Of a stretch of DNA of 38,379 nucleotides, positions 20,823-29,547 are shown in pieces. Source of the DNA: an uncultured Desulfobulbaceae bacterium (GTDB lineage Bacteria > Desulfobacterota > Desulfobulbia > Desulfobulbales > Desulfocapsaceae); contig CAKZOA010000401.1 of NCBI GenBank assembly GCA_937132035.1, forward strand, positions 1 to 38,379, written 5' to 3'. Numbering within the stretch: position 1 is the stretch's first letter; each line of letters opens with the position of its first letter. Both the position numbers and the translations under genes were made by a program. The notes beneath the pieces are model-generated. The model made no database searches. It worked only from the letters and a program-made list of their open reading frames with translations, and was not told the DNA's origin.

Positions 20823-22388
20823 TCAGCTCGCCGTTCCGGAGACCTTGCTGCGCTCCTCGGCAAAATCGAAGCCGGTCCAGATACCGATGGATTTGAGGAT
20901 GGAATCCTGGGGATGGAAGCGGCGGAAGATCTTGAAATAGAGGGCCGCCTCCTTGCTGGTGATGACGGCCTGGGGATGATCGTGCTGCAGCCGCGCCAGT
21001 TCTTCGTCGCTGATCTCCTTCTGGGCGAGCTTCTCGCCCAGTGATTCGCATCCCGCCCCTTGGGTGTACTGCACCTTGTAGCGCCACAGTATATCGTCTG
21101 GCAGAAGACCGGTTCCGGCAAAGGCCCGGCGGAAGATCCACTTTTCAATTTTGGAGCCGTCCTCCTGCAGCTTGATCTTTTCCCCGGCCGGTATCTGCAT
21201 GGCCAGCTCGATCATGTCGACGTCGAGAAAGGGTACCCGCAGTTCAAGATTGAAGTACATGCCCATGCGGTCGGCCCGCTGCAGATTGATATTATGCAGG
21301 GTTTCGGTGCAGCGCCGTCCTTCCTCGTTGAGTTCCGGGAGCGGAAAGTGCTTCATGTAATGATAGCCGGCGAACAGCTCGTCGGCGCCCTCGCCGGTGA
21401 GCACCACCGTGACGTGATCGGCGGCCAGTTTGCAGGTGAAGTAACAGGGCACTGCGCAGCGAACCAGGGAGGGATCGTAGCTTTCCAGTTTGTTGATAAC
21501 CTCGGGCAGGGCTTCGTAGTAGTCGTCTTCGCTGAAGGCCAGTTCGTGATGGGTGGATCCGATGTGAGCCGCCGCCTGGCGGGAGGCGATGAAGTCGTCG
21601 CTTTCCTCGCCGTTATCGTCGCGCATACCGACCACGAAGGTATGCAGATGGGGAATTTCCTCGGCGGCGATGGCGGCGATGATTGAGCTGTCGAGGCCGC
21701 CGCTGCAGAATGAACCCACCGGCACCTCGGGGTCGGCCAGCAGCCTTTTTTTGACCGCGGCGGTAAAGGTTTCCCGGATCCGGTGGCAGATGTCGTCGAT
21801 ATCGGTTAAGGGCTCGCGGGCCACTTTCGGCACTGTGTAATAACGGACGAAGCCTTCGGCCGGGGTGTAATAGTGGCCGCTGGGAAATTCATGGGCCTCG
21901 TCGACGCCGGCCAGGCTCATGGCCCCCAGCTCCGAGGAGAAGAACATGGTGCCCTGGTGATAGCCGTAGTACAGCGGTTTGATGCCGATGGGATCGCGGG
22001 CGAGCATGAAGGTATCGTCGTCGAAGAGGGCGAAGGCGAACATGCCGTCGAGTTCCCTGACGCATTCGGGACCCTTCTCCCGATAGAGTGCAAGGATGAC
22101 CTCAGAGTCGGAGTTGGTACGGAAGCGATAGCTGTTCTCCAGTCTGTGCCGGATCTTTTGAAAATTGTAGATTTCGCCGTTGCAGATCAATCCCTGGCGG
22201 CCGTCCTCGGTGATGAGCGGCTGACGGCCGTGGGCGACGTCGACGATGGAGAGCCGCGTGTGTCCAAGGACCATGGTATCGGTAACGTGAATACCGCGGT
22301 CATCGGGGCCCCTGTGACCCAGCGCCTCGAGCATTTTTTCTATGATCTGTTTATCGGCGGTACCGACACATCCGGCTATTCCGCACAT
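20823..22388 (-). CDS. asnB: Asparagine synthase (glutamine-hydrolysing), AsnB-type
   Basis: MCGIAGCVG N-terminal Cys2 glutaminase; GLICNGEIYNFQKIR; GSFCSGGLDSSIIAAIAAEEI PP-loop; LTGEGADELFAGYHYMK. Confidence 0.93.
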   Translation of the reverse strand: MCGIAGCVGTADKQIIEKMLEALGHRGPDDRGIHVTDTMVLGHTRLSIVDVAHGRQPLITEDGRQGLICNGEIYNFQKIRHRLENSYRFRTNSDSEVILALYREKGPECVRELDGMFAFALFDDDTFMLARDPIGIKPLYYGYHQGTMFFSSELGAMSLAGVDEAHEFPSGHYYTPAEGFVRYYTVPKVAREPLTDIDDICHRIRETFTAAVKKRLLADPEVPVGSFCSGGLDSSIIAAIAAEEIPHLHTFVVGMRDDNGEESDDFIASRQAAAHIGSTHHELAFSEDDYYEALPEVINKLESYDPSLVRCAVPCYFTCKLAADHVTVVLTGEGADELFAGYHYMKHFPLPELNEEGRRCTETLHNINLQRADRMGMYFNLELRVPFLDVDMIELAMQIPAGEKIKLQEDGSKIEKWIFRRAFAGTGLLPDDILWRYKVQYTQGAGCESLGEKLAQKEISDEELARLQHDHPQAVITSKEAALYFKIFRRFHPQDSILKSIGIWTGFDFAEERSKVSGTAS

Positions 22389-22418
22389 ACTTTACCTCCA
22401 GATAGTTTTTTTTCCGGG

Positions 22419-23669
22419 TCATCTCTTGTCGATTTCAAAGACGCCTACCAGTCCGTGTCCCATACCGGTGCCGGTCTGCAGTTCCATTTCCAGTTTGCGC
22501 AGGGAGTAGCCCAGATGGGTTTCAATGATATTGGCCCGGGCGTCGCCAAAGCGCAGTTGACCGGCGGCCTCGACCACCACCTTCATGGTGCGGATGGCTT
22601 CCTTGAGGGGTTCGGGATAGAAGGGCTCGATGACGGTGTCGACCCCGTCACTCCCGTAGCCTGAGAGCATGGCGATGGTGTGTTCGACCAGGGTATTGCA
22701 GCTGAGGAAAAATGACTCGTAGAAGCTGTTGAGATGATCGAAGCCGCGCCGTGGTACATAGTCCACCAGCAGTTTTTCCAGGTCGGTGCGCACATACCCC
22801 TCAAACAGCGAGTTGATCGGCAGCCGCAGATCCGGGCAGTGGGAATTGTAGTCGCCGGTGGCCAGATGCCTGCCGACCAGCATCGAACGATCGAAGAAGC
22901 AGAGCGGTCGTATCTTCACTCCGCTTTCTTTTTCGGCTCGCAGGGCAATGTCCATGATCTCCTGCCTGGTCATCAGACGCAGGGGAAAGACCGGAATATC
23001 ATGGCGGTGCCGCTCCTCCGGCGGGTAGATATAGGAGATGCGATAGTCCATGAAGTATTCTTCTTCGGGCGAGACATGCCAGAGGTCCTGCCATTCATAG
23101 GAATAGCGGCCCAGCCAGTCGCCGACGAAAAGCGCCCGGTCGGGGGCGTGCTTGCAGATATCGACGAGCAGCTCCACCACCGTGTCGTCATGAAAATGGG
23201 ACATGGTGCCGTAGAGACTGAGGTAGATGTCGAAGGGTTTTTCCTCTTTTCTGGTAAAGGGCAGTCCGTGGCCCAGATCCATCTTCTCGAAGCGCAGCTT
23301 GGGGTTGCCGCCAAAATGGTCCCGGGCCTGCTCGAGCAGAGTGTCGTTGATGTCGACGCCGAGATATTCCTGGAGGATATCCGGCCTGATGGTCTGGGAA
23401 ATATACTCATAGAGCTCCGGATCCTTGGAAGTCACGGCCATAATCAGATCGAAGCCGTCGCCGCTGCCGCAGCCCATGTCGAGGATGCGCAGCCTCGACA
23501 TGGTTTTTTCCTTGCGCTTGACCAGCTCGTTGAGATAGGGCCGGAGAAAAATACCGGTGAGCTGGTCCTCCCAGAAACGGCGGACGTTGTCGTACTTGCC
23601 GCCAAGACCGCTGGCCTTGGCGTACCGGCCGGTGCCGGCCGCCTGATCGTATGCTTTTACTTCCGCCAT
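22419..23669 (-). CDS. Class I SAM-dependent methyltransferase with uncharacterised C-terminal region
   Basis: SAM motif I RILDMGCGSGDGFDLIM; LGVDINDTLLEQARDHF; C-terminal about 150 aa not recognised. Internal ATG at 23669 preferred over the 23858 ORF start. Confidence 0.75.
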   Translation of the reverse strand: MAEVKAYDQAAGTGRYAKASGLGGKYDNVRRFWEDQLTGIFLRPYLNELVKRKEKTMSRLRILDMGCGSGDGFDLIMAVTSKDPELYEYISQTIRPDILQEYLGVDINDTLLEQARDHFGGNPKLRFEKMDLGHGLPFTRKEEKPFDIYLSLYGTMSHFHDDTVVELLVDICKHAPDRALFVGDWLGRYSYEWQDLWHVSPEEEYFMDYRISYIYPPEERHRHDIPVFPLRLMTRQEIMDIALRAEKESGVKIRPLCFFDRSMLVGRHLATGDYNSHCPDLRLPINSLFEGYVRTDLEKLLVDYVPRRGFDHLNSFYESFFLSCNTLVEHTIAMLSGYGSDGVDTVIEPFYPEPLKEAIRTMKVVVEAAGQLRFGDARANIIETHLGYSLRKLEMELQTGTGMGHGLVGVFEIDKR

Positions 23670-23743
23670 GATTTCTCCTGTGCCTGTGTCATCTAAAGCG
23701 TTCACGAGCCTCTCCGGCTCGCCCTGTGGTTCAGGTTTCGGAG

Positions 23744-24430
23744 TTATGCAGCCGCCTGAGCCTTGGCCCAGTCGAGGGCGGCGAAGGCATCGCTGCAGTA
23801 GCCGTCGGCGCCGATTTTTTCGGAAAACTGTTTCGAGGTCGGTGCGCCGCCGATGCATATCCTCACACGGTCGCGGATGCCCTCGCCCTTGAGTTTTTCA
23901 ACGACCTCCTCCATGTTGCGCATGGTGGTGGTCAGCAGGGCGGAAAGGCCGAGGTAGGGGGCCTGCTGTTCTTTGACCGTGGCGATAATGGTATCGACGG
24001 AGACGTCGACGCCGAGATCGATGACCTCGTAGCCTGCGCCCTTGAGCATGATGGCGACGATGTTCTTGCCGATGTCGTGCAGATCGCCGGCCACCGTGGC
24101 TATGACGAACTTGCCCTTGGACTCGACGCCGGCCTTGACCAGATGCGGCGTGAGAATGTCCATGCCGGCGCCCACCGCCTCGGCTGCGGCCAGCATATCG
24201 GGGATCAAATACTCTCCTGACTCGAATTTCTCACCGACCACGGCCATGGAGGCGGTGAGACCGTCGATCAATATCTTCTCGGGCTCGACATTCTGTTCCA
24301 AGGCCTCTTCAACCAGTTCGGTGACGGCGGGTTGGCCTTCGAATCCTTCGTCGAATCCCTCATCTTCGGCCTCGACGCGGCCCTGGACGACGTTGATGGC
24401 GATGTTTTCCAAAAGTTCGTTCGTGTTCAT
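23744..24430 (-). CDS. Corrinoid (B12-binding) methyl-carrier protein, MttC/MtbC family
   Basis: VATVAGDLHDIGKNIVAIMLKGAGYEVIDLGVDV carries the DxHxxG cobalamin motif; cap domain N-terminal. Confidence 0.95.
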   Translation of the reverse strand: MNTNELLENIAINVVQGRVEAEDEGFDEGFEGQPAVTELVEEALEQNVEPEKILIDGLTASMAVVGEKFESGEYLIPDMLAAAEAVGAGMDILTPHLVKAGVESKGKFVIATVAGDLHDIGKNIVAIMLKGAGYEVIDLGVDVSVDTIIATVKEQQAPYLGLSALLTTTMRNMEEVVEKLKGEGIRDRVRICIGGAPTSKQFSEKIGADGYCSDAFAALDWAKAQAAA

Positions 24431-24468
24431 GTCTTTCTCCTGATGTCTATGTCCATGTAAAAACTCAA

Positions 24469-24541
24469 TGATTACAGATGAAACTCAGCCTGGCCTCTTG
24501 CAAAGGGTCCCAGGCACGTAGCTCAATTTCATTGGTAATCA
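24469..24541 (-). other. Long intercistronic stem-loop between the mttB-like gene and the corrinoid protein gene
   Basis: TGATTAC-AG-ATGAAA-CTCA-GCCTGG (24469-24493) pairs with CCAGGC-...-TTTCAT-TG-GTAATCA (24510-24541): 7, 6 and 6 bp helices with internal loops. Confidence 0.65.
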
Positions 24542-24546
24542 GCGTA

Positions 24547-26094
24547 TTACCCGGGCGATGTCCTGAGCCGTGGAAGCAGACCGGGGACGCTGTCGTAGAT
24601 CTCGTCGACTATATCATCTTCAAGATGTTTGGCCGGCCGGGCCTCCAGTTCCTGCAATCTGGCATGGGCCTTTTCCAGCACCCGGTCCTGCATATCCTTT
24701 GATTCGAAGCGGTAGGGCTCGGAGACCAGACCGGCGCGCATCGGCTTGCGGGTGTGACGGGTGAAGAGCCGGTGGGTGGTCTGCATGACCTTGCGTTCCA
24801 TGGCCACCGCTTCCTCGGTGGTTTCGCCGTTTATGACGGCGGGGCGCATGCAGTGCTTGGCCATGCCGATCTGTTCGTTGTCCAGCACCGCCTGCAGCGG
24901 CGAGAAGGTGTTGGTCCTATCGAGCAGACCGAAGGCATAGTGGATATACTGGGCGCCGCTGGCGGCCATGTAGAGGTGGGAAAAAAGCTTTTCGATGGCC
25001 GCCTGCATGCCGGGCACCTTGGCGTTGGCGACGCCGGTGCTGGAATAGCAGGGCAGCCCGTAGAACCTGGCCATCTGGGTGCAGTCGACGTTGTACTGGT
25101 TGAACTCGGGGCAGCCGTAGAGGTCGTTGAGATCGTCGAGCCTGGCCCGTACCGGCACCGAGCCGTACATAACCGGGGTTTCCGGTTCGATGAGCTGGGT
25201 GAGGGCGATGCCGGTGAGAATCTCGGCGTTGATCTGGGCCACCATGCCGCTCTCCTGAATGGGCGCCGAAGAGCCGCCCTGCGGCGAAGAGGAGATCACC
25301 AGCGGCAGACCTTTGTCGACGACTGCAAAAACCTTGTCGGCGGTATCATCTACCAGCTGCAGCGGGCTTTTGAAGACGCAGGCGATAAAGGAGATGATGG
25401 GGTTTTCCCGCAACGCCTCGCTGCCGCCGGCGATGATCTCGGCCATCTTCACCACATCGTCCAGGGCTTCGAGGCTGGTGAGGCCGGCCTGCACATGCTT
25501 GGTGATGTTGTTAAGGCTGGCGAAAAATTTATTGACGTCGTGATTGGCCTCGGTGATGTCCTCATCCTGGATATTGACCGGCCGGATGAAGAAATCGAGA
25601 TGCTCCAGCTGCTCGGCCAGCCGCGCCGCCCGGGCCAGCAGTTCGGTGCTGCCGCGTTTTTCGATAAAGCGGGGCAGCAGACGCGGCTCGCCGTCGCCTG
25701 CGGCGGCGACATATTTTTCCATTTCCGTTTCCAGCCAGACATTGGTCTCCGAACCGGTGCCGAAATATACCCGGGGCACGGCGGCGTTGATATCGAGGCG
25801 GTTGCTCCTTTCGCGGGCGCCTAGAACGATATGCGAGGGCGCCCGGGAGAGAGCCTCCATGATCAACTTTTCGGGGATCCGCACCCGCCAGCAGGGCGAG
25901 CTACCGCTCTCTTCTTTGTCCACCGTGGCGCCATGGGCGCCGAAGAGTTCGGCGGCTTTGGCGTTGTAGCACCAGATGCCGGGATCGGCGAGGATCTCCA
26001 TGGAGGCCCGGTGCAGATGGTCGATCTGCTCCCGGTCCAGGCGTTCATAGGGTCTGACGATGTTTCCTTGTCGAAAGCTGTCCATTGTTTGCAT
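24547..26094 (-). CDS. MttB-family (trimethylamine/quaternary amine:corrinoid) methyltransferase, non-pyrrolysine
   Basis: ILADPGIWCYNAKAAELFGAHGATVD N-terminus; uninterrupted 515-aa frame, so no amber codon; adjacent corrinoid protein. Confidence 0.88.
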   Translation of the reverse strand: MQTMDSFRQGNIVRPYERLDREQIDHLHRASMEILADPGIWCYNAKAAELFGAHGATVDKEESGSSPCWRVRIPEKLIMEALSRAPSHIVLGARERSNRLDINAAVPRVYFGTGSETNVWLETEMEKYVAAAGDGEPRLLPRFIEKRGSTELLARAARLAEQLEHLDFFIRPVNIQDEDITEANHDVNKFFASLNNITKHVQAGLTSLEALDDVVKMAEIIAGGSEALRENPIISFIACVFKSPLQLVDDTADKVFAVVDKGLPLVISSSPQGGSSAPIQESGMVAQINAEILTGIALTQLIEPETPVMYGSVPVRARLDDLNDLYGCPEFNQYNVDCTQMARFYGLPCYSSTGVANAKVPGMQAAIEKLFSHLYMAASGAQYIHYAFGLLDRTNTFSPLQAVLDNEQIGMAKHCMRPAVINGETTEEAVAMERKVMQTTHRLFTRHTRKPMRAGLVSEPYRFESKDMQDRVLEKAHARLQELEARPAKHLEDDIVDEIYDSVPGLLPRLRTSPG

Positions 26095-26199
26095 CCTTAT
26101 AGTGTTGTCTGATTGCGTTATCTCATAGGGGCTTGCCGTGAGATGAGCACCTCCAGGGCAATGAGCAAGAAGCTGAGCTGTATCGGTAATCCCATACGG

Positions 26200-27000
26200 T
26201 TATGTTCGTGTCCGCCAGTATTTGGCATATTTGCGGCAATGGCGGTCGCGTCCCAGCACCGCTTCGGCGGTGCGCACGGCACCCATGAGCTTTTCATCGG
26301 CGACGTTCATGATGGCGCCGTCGAGTCCGGCATAGAGCGCCATGTGCAAAAAGGCGGTGTTGAAGATGTGCCGGCGGGGCAGACCGAAACTGACATTGGA
26401 CACTGCCATTACCGTCTTCGCCTGGGGAAATTCGCTCTTCACCGCCTCGATGGTCTTCAGCGTCACTTTCCCCTGGCTGACATCGGTGGAGACCGGCAGC
26501 ACCAGGGGGTCGAAAAAAATCCGGTCAAGACCGATGCCCATTGACGAACAGGCGGAGGCGATGACGGCGCAGGCATTCACCCTTTCGCCGACGGTGGCGG
26601 GGATGCCCTTCTCATCCATGGCCAGGCCCACCAGCGGTGTATCGTACTCTTTGGCCAGCGGCAGTATCCGCTCAAGAGAGGAGGGCGCCCCCTTGGTGGC
26701 GTTGATCAGCGACGGCCGGCCACCCCGCATGCCAAGACCTGCCTGCAGCACCTCCGGGTCGGCGGAGTCGATGCACAGCGGCGTCTCTACAGCCGACTGT
26801 ATCAGTTCCACCGCCCAGCGCATGGACTCTATCTCCTCCTGTTGGCCGCCGCTGCCGGTGCCGACGTTGACGTCGAGGTAGTCGGCCCCGGCCTCGCTCT
26901 GGCTGCGGGCCAGCTCGAGGAGGGCGGCTTCGTCGCGCTTTTCGATTATGGCTTTGACCGAAGGAATGGTGGCGTTGATCTTCTCGGCGATTGTCAGCAT
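26200..27000 (-). CDS. Methyltetrahydrofolate:corrinoid methyltransferase (MtgA/AcsE-like, pterin-binding TIM barrel)
   Basis: MLTIAEKINATIPSVKAIIEKRD; GADYLDVNVGTG; PLCIDSADPEVLQAGL; SLINATKG; MAVSNVSFGLPRR. Confidence 0.93.
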   Translation of the reverse strand: MLTIAEKINATIPSVKAIIEKRDEAALLELARSQSEAGADYLDVNVGTGSGGQQEEIESMRWAVELIQSAVETPLCIDSADPEVLQAGLGMRGGRPSLINATKGAPSSLERILPLAKEYDTPLVGLAMDEKGIPATVGERVNACAVIASACSSMGIGLDRIFFDPLVLPVSTDVSQGKVTLKTIEAVKSEFPQAKTVMAVSNVSFGLPRRHIFNTAFLHMALYAGLDGAIMNVADEKLMGAVRTAEAVLGRDRHCRKYAKYWRTRT

Positions 27001-27031
27001 AGTCTCTCCTGGGTAGTCTCTTCTGCGGTGG

Positions 27032-28495
27032 TTATTCCATGATAAAGGGGCGAATGGCTGGGATCTGCTCCTTTATCCAGGCGCGCATCTCTTCTTCCAG
27101 CACGTTTTCCGCCTTGGCCTCCAGTATCTCTTTGACCCGGGCCGTGGCCCGTTCCCCGGTATCCCGGCTCCCCTGAGCGGCCCACTGCTCGCGGGTGTTG
27201 CGATCGCTGAGCTGGGGGGCGTATTGCTCGCTGCGCATGTATTTGCGGGTATGCCTCGAGGAGACGAAGTGGCCGCCGGGGCCCACCTTCCTGATCTCTT
27301 CCAGGGCCAGGGTGGTGTCGTTGACCTCGATGCCCTCCACCGCCCGCATGATCATGCCGATTATCTCGTTGTCGACCACCAGCTTGTCGAAGGAAGCGGT
27401 CATGCAAAACTCGATGAAGCCGGCGGCGTCGTGAATGAAATTGGCCCCGGCCAGGGCCACCATGGTCGAGGTGATGGCCGACTCATAGCCGGCCTGGGCG
27501 TCGATGCACTTGGAATCGCTCATGCCGGCGGTGGCATAGAAGGGCAATGTATAAAACTGGGCCATCTGGGCGGCACCGGCATTCATCAGCCCCATTTCCA
27601 CGGCGCCGGCCAGATATTTCATATCGCGCAGGTCGGTGATTGAGGAGATGCAGCCGTAGAAGGCTGGGCAGCCGGGCTTGGCAAGTTGGGTCATGATGAT
27701 ACCGGCCAGGGTGTCGACGTTCTGGATGACCATATTGCCCGCCAGCGTAATCGGCGCCGTCGCCCCGCACAGCGGTTCGGCGGGTACCACCACCGGGATG
27801 CTGTTTCTGGCGGCCTCGACTGCCAACTCGCCGTAGCTCTTGTCGAGCTTGAAGGGGCTGATGGGACAGGCGACCATGGAGATAAAGGGTTTCTCTTTGA
27901 GCTTCTCGGCGGAGCCGGCGATTTTTGCGGCCATACGGATGACCTGGCGGACGCCTTCGACGGTATAGACCCCGCCCATGACATGCTTGCGGGTGCGGTT
28001 GAGGGCGGCGCCGAAACGGTTGACATCGATATCCTCCACCGGCAGGTCGCCGGGGTAGACATTGAGCATGTAGAAATGGATGTTGTCGAGATTCTCCACC
28101 ATCCGGGCCATATTCATGACGTCTCGGAGTTCCGAGCGTCTGGCTTCCTGGCTGCCCGGGTCCTGGACATTGAGGGCGGTGCCGCCGGTGCCCATATAGA
28201 CCTTGTTGCCGCCGATTTCCAGGTCGTGTTCGCCTTCTTCCTGCCGGCCATGGAGGGTGACCTTCGACGGTGCCGTTGCCAGCAGCTTCTCCACCAGATG
28301 GGGCTTGAGGCGGACGATGTTGGTCTTCTGGTCGATGTCGGCGCCGGCGGCGGCGAAGGCGTCGAGCGCCTCCGGATAGTTGACCTGCACGCCGATCTCG
28401 TCAAAGACCCGCAACGAAGTCAGATGGATCTTGTCGATATCCTCGGTGGTCAGCGGTGTATACTGACCGCCGGACAGTCCTTTTCGTGTTTTCAT
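27032..28495 (-). CDS. MttB-family methyltransferase (second paralog), non-pyrrolysine
   Basis: LTSLRVFDEIGVQVNYPEALDAFAAAGADID; MARMVENLDNIHFYMLNVYPGD; FVSSRHTRKYMRSEQYAPQLSDRNTREQW; no in-frame amber. Confidence 0.93.
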   Translation of the reverse strand: MKTRKGLSGGQYTPLTTEDIDKIHLTSLRVFDEIGVQVNYPEALDAFAAAGADIDQKTNIVRLKPHLVEKLLATAPSKVTLHGRQEEGEHDLEIGGNKVYMGTGGTALNVQDPGSQEARRSELRDVMNMARMVENLDNIHFYMLNVYPGDLPVEDIDVNRFGAALNRTRKHVMGGVYTVEGVRQVIRMAAKIAGSAEKLKEKPFISMVACPISPFKLDKSYGELAVEAARNSIPVVVPAEPLCGATAPITLAGNMVIQNVDTLAGIIMTQLAKPGCPAFYGCISSITDLRDMKYLAGAVEMGLMNAGAAQMAQFYTLPFYATAGMSDSKCIDAQAGYESAITSTMVALAGANFIHDAAGFIEFCMTASFDKLVVDNEIIGMIMRAVEGIEVNDTTLALEEIRKVGPGGHFVSSRHTRKYMRSEQYAPQLSDRNTREQWAAQGSRDTGERATARVKEILEAKAENVLEEEMRAWIKEQIPAIRPFIME

Positions 28496-28513
28496 CGTAT
28501 CCTTTGCTGGGTA

Positions 28514-29296
28514 TTATTGCTCGTTATGGTGCTGTTTAGCTGGGGTTGCGGCCGTACCGGAGGAGCGCCTGGCGATGCAGTCGCCTTTGCCGCAGCGGCT
28601 GCAGGGATTGTAATCGAGGTTTCGGGGTGCCCGCTTGGGATCGTAGAGGCCGAAGACGGCGGAGATGCTTTTACGTGGATTCATCAGCGCCGTATCGCTG
28701 AGGCTGACGCCTATGTTTTCGCAGTCGAGCAGCGAGAACAGGGTGTTCTGCTCGCCGATGGACCAGTCGCAGTAGCCGGGGGAAAAGCGCAGGCCGGCAA
28801 CGTAGGAACGCCGGCTGAGGCGGTGGATGAAATCATCCTGGAACCTCTGAGCGGTGTTTTCGATGGCGCCCGAAGCCAAAGCGTCGATGACGTAGGCATC
28901 GGCGATGCTGCCTTTGGCGCCGAAGGCCTCGATCATCTTATCTATGCCGGCACCGATGGTGGCCACAAAGCAGACCAGCTTGTCGGCGCCCTTGAGGCTT
29001 GCCGCCATCTTCCGGCTGCCCAGACGGGCAGTGTTGCCGCCGTTTTGCAAGGCGATGCTGTCGCCTGTGCAGGCGGTGATGTCGTAGACCTTCCAGGTCA
29101 CCCGCGGTCTCAGTCGGTCCAGCACCGGCCGACGATAGGTGGTAAGCCGCTTTCCGGTGGTGCGGGTCATATGGCGGCGCCGACGACGGCCCAGCAGCCG
29201 CTGGACCATGTCCATATCGAAATCGGGCCGGTAGTGCGACAGCGACTGCTGCCGCCGGGGCATGTTTTCCCCGAAGCGGGGACTGATCATATTCAT
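28514..29296 (-). CDS. MetH activation-domain-like protein (probable corrinoid protein reactivation), with C-terminal Cys cluster
   Basis: LRFSPGYCDWSIGEQNTLFSLLDCENIGVSLSDTALMNPRKSISAVFG matches the B12-dependent Met synthase activation domain; C-terminal PCSRCGKGDCIARR. ATG at 29296 preceded by AGAGGAGCACCACC. Confidence 0.85.
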   Translation of the reverse strand: MNMISPRFGENMPRRQQSLSHYRPDFDMDMVQRLLGRRRRRHMTRTTGKRLTTYRRPVLDRLRPRVTWKVYDITACTGDSIALQNGGNTARLGSRKMAASLKGADKLVCFVATIGAGIDKMIEAFGAKGSIADAYVIDALASGAIENTAQRFQDDFIHRLSRRSYVAGLRFSPGYCDWSIGEQNTLFSLLDCENIGVSLSDTALMNPRKSISAVFGLYDPKRAPRNLDYNPCSRCGKGDCIARRSSGTAATPAKQHHNEQ

Positions 29297-29531
29297 GGTG
29301 GTGCTCCTCTGTCTGTGCTCCGGAAGGCTATTTTTTCTGTATGCACCATGGCCCTGTCCCTTGAGAAGCCGTGAAGAGTGTGTTGCGCTGCTATAGGCGA
29401 ACATACTCTGCACTCGCTGTCATCGGCAGCTGCAGGGTGAGAGATGATGATTCAGTGTGTGCAGGGGAATGGTGCTCTCGCGCCTTGTGGAGAGATTGTC
29501 TCTTTCCCTTGCGAAGGCGCCCGCTTTGAGG

Positions 29532-29547
29532 TGCAATTAACATGCCG
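29532..29547 (-). promoter_or_regulatory. Candidate sigma-54 (-24/-12) promoter upstream of the methyltransferase cluster
   Basis: Minus strand CGGCATG-TTAA-TTGCA; GG to GC spacing is 10 nt as in TGGCACG-N4-TTGCW; two mismatches. Confidence 0.3.

Noticed and set aside
22734-23696. 320-aa plus-strand ORF
   Set aside because: Antisense to the SAM methyltransferase; shadow ORF.
24754-25824. 356-aa plus-strand ORF
   Set aside because: Antisense to the first-listed MttB gene (24547-26094); no independent evidence.
24547-28495. Pyrrolysine-containing trimethylamine methyltransferase
   Set aside because: Both MttB-like frames are full length with no internal amber codon, and no pyl genes are present in the window.
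27686-29374. 562-aa plus-strand ORF
   Set aside because: Antisense to the second MttB gene and the B12-activation gene, both with clear family motifs. No recognisable domain; explained by high GC3 codon usage producing long mirror ORFs.
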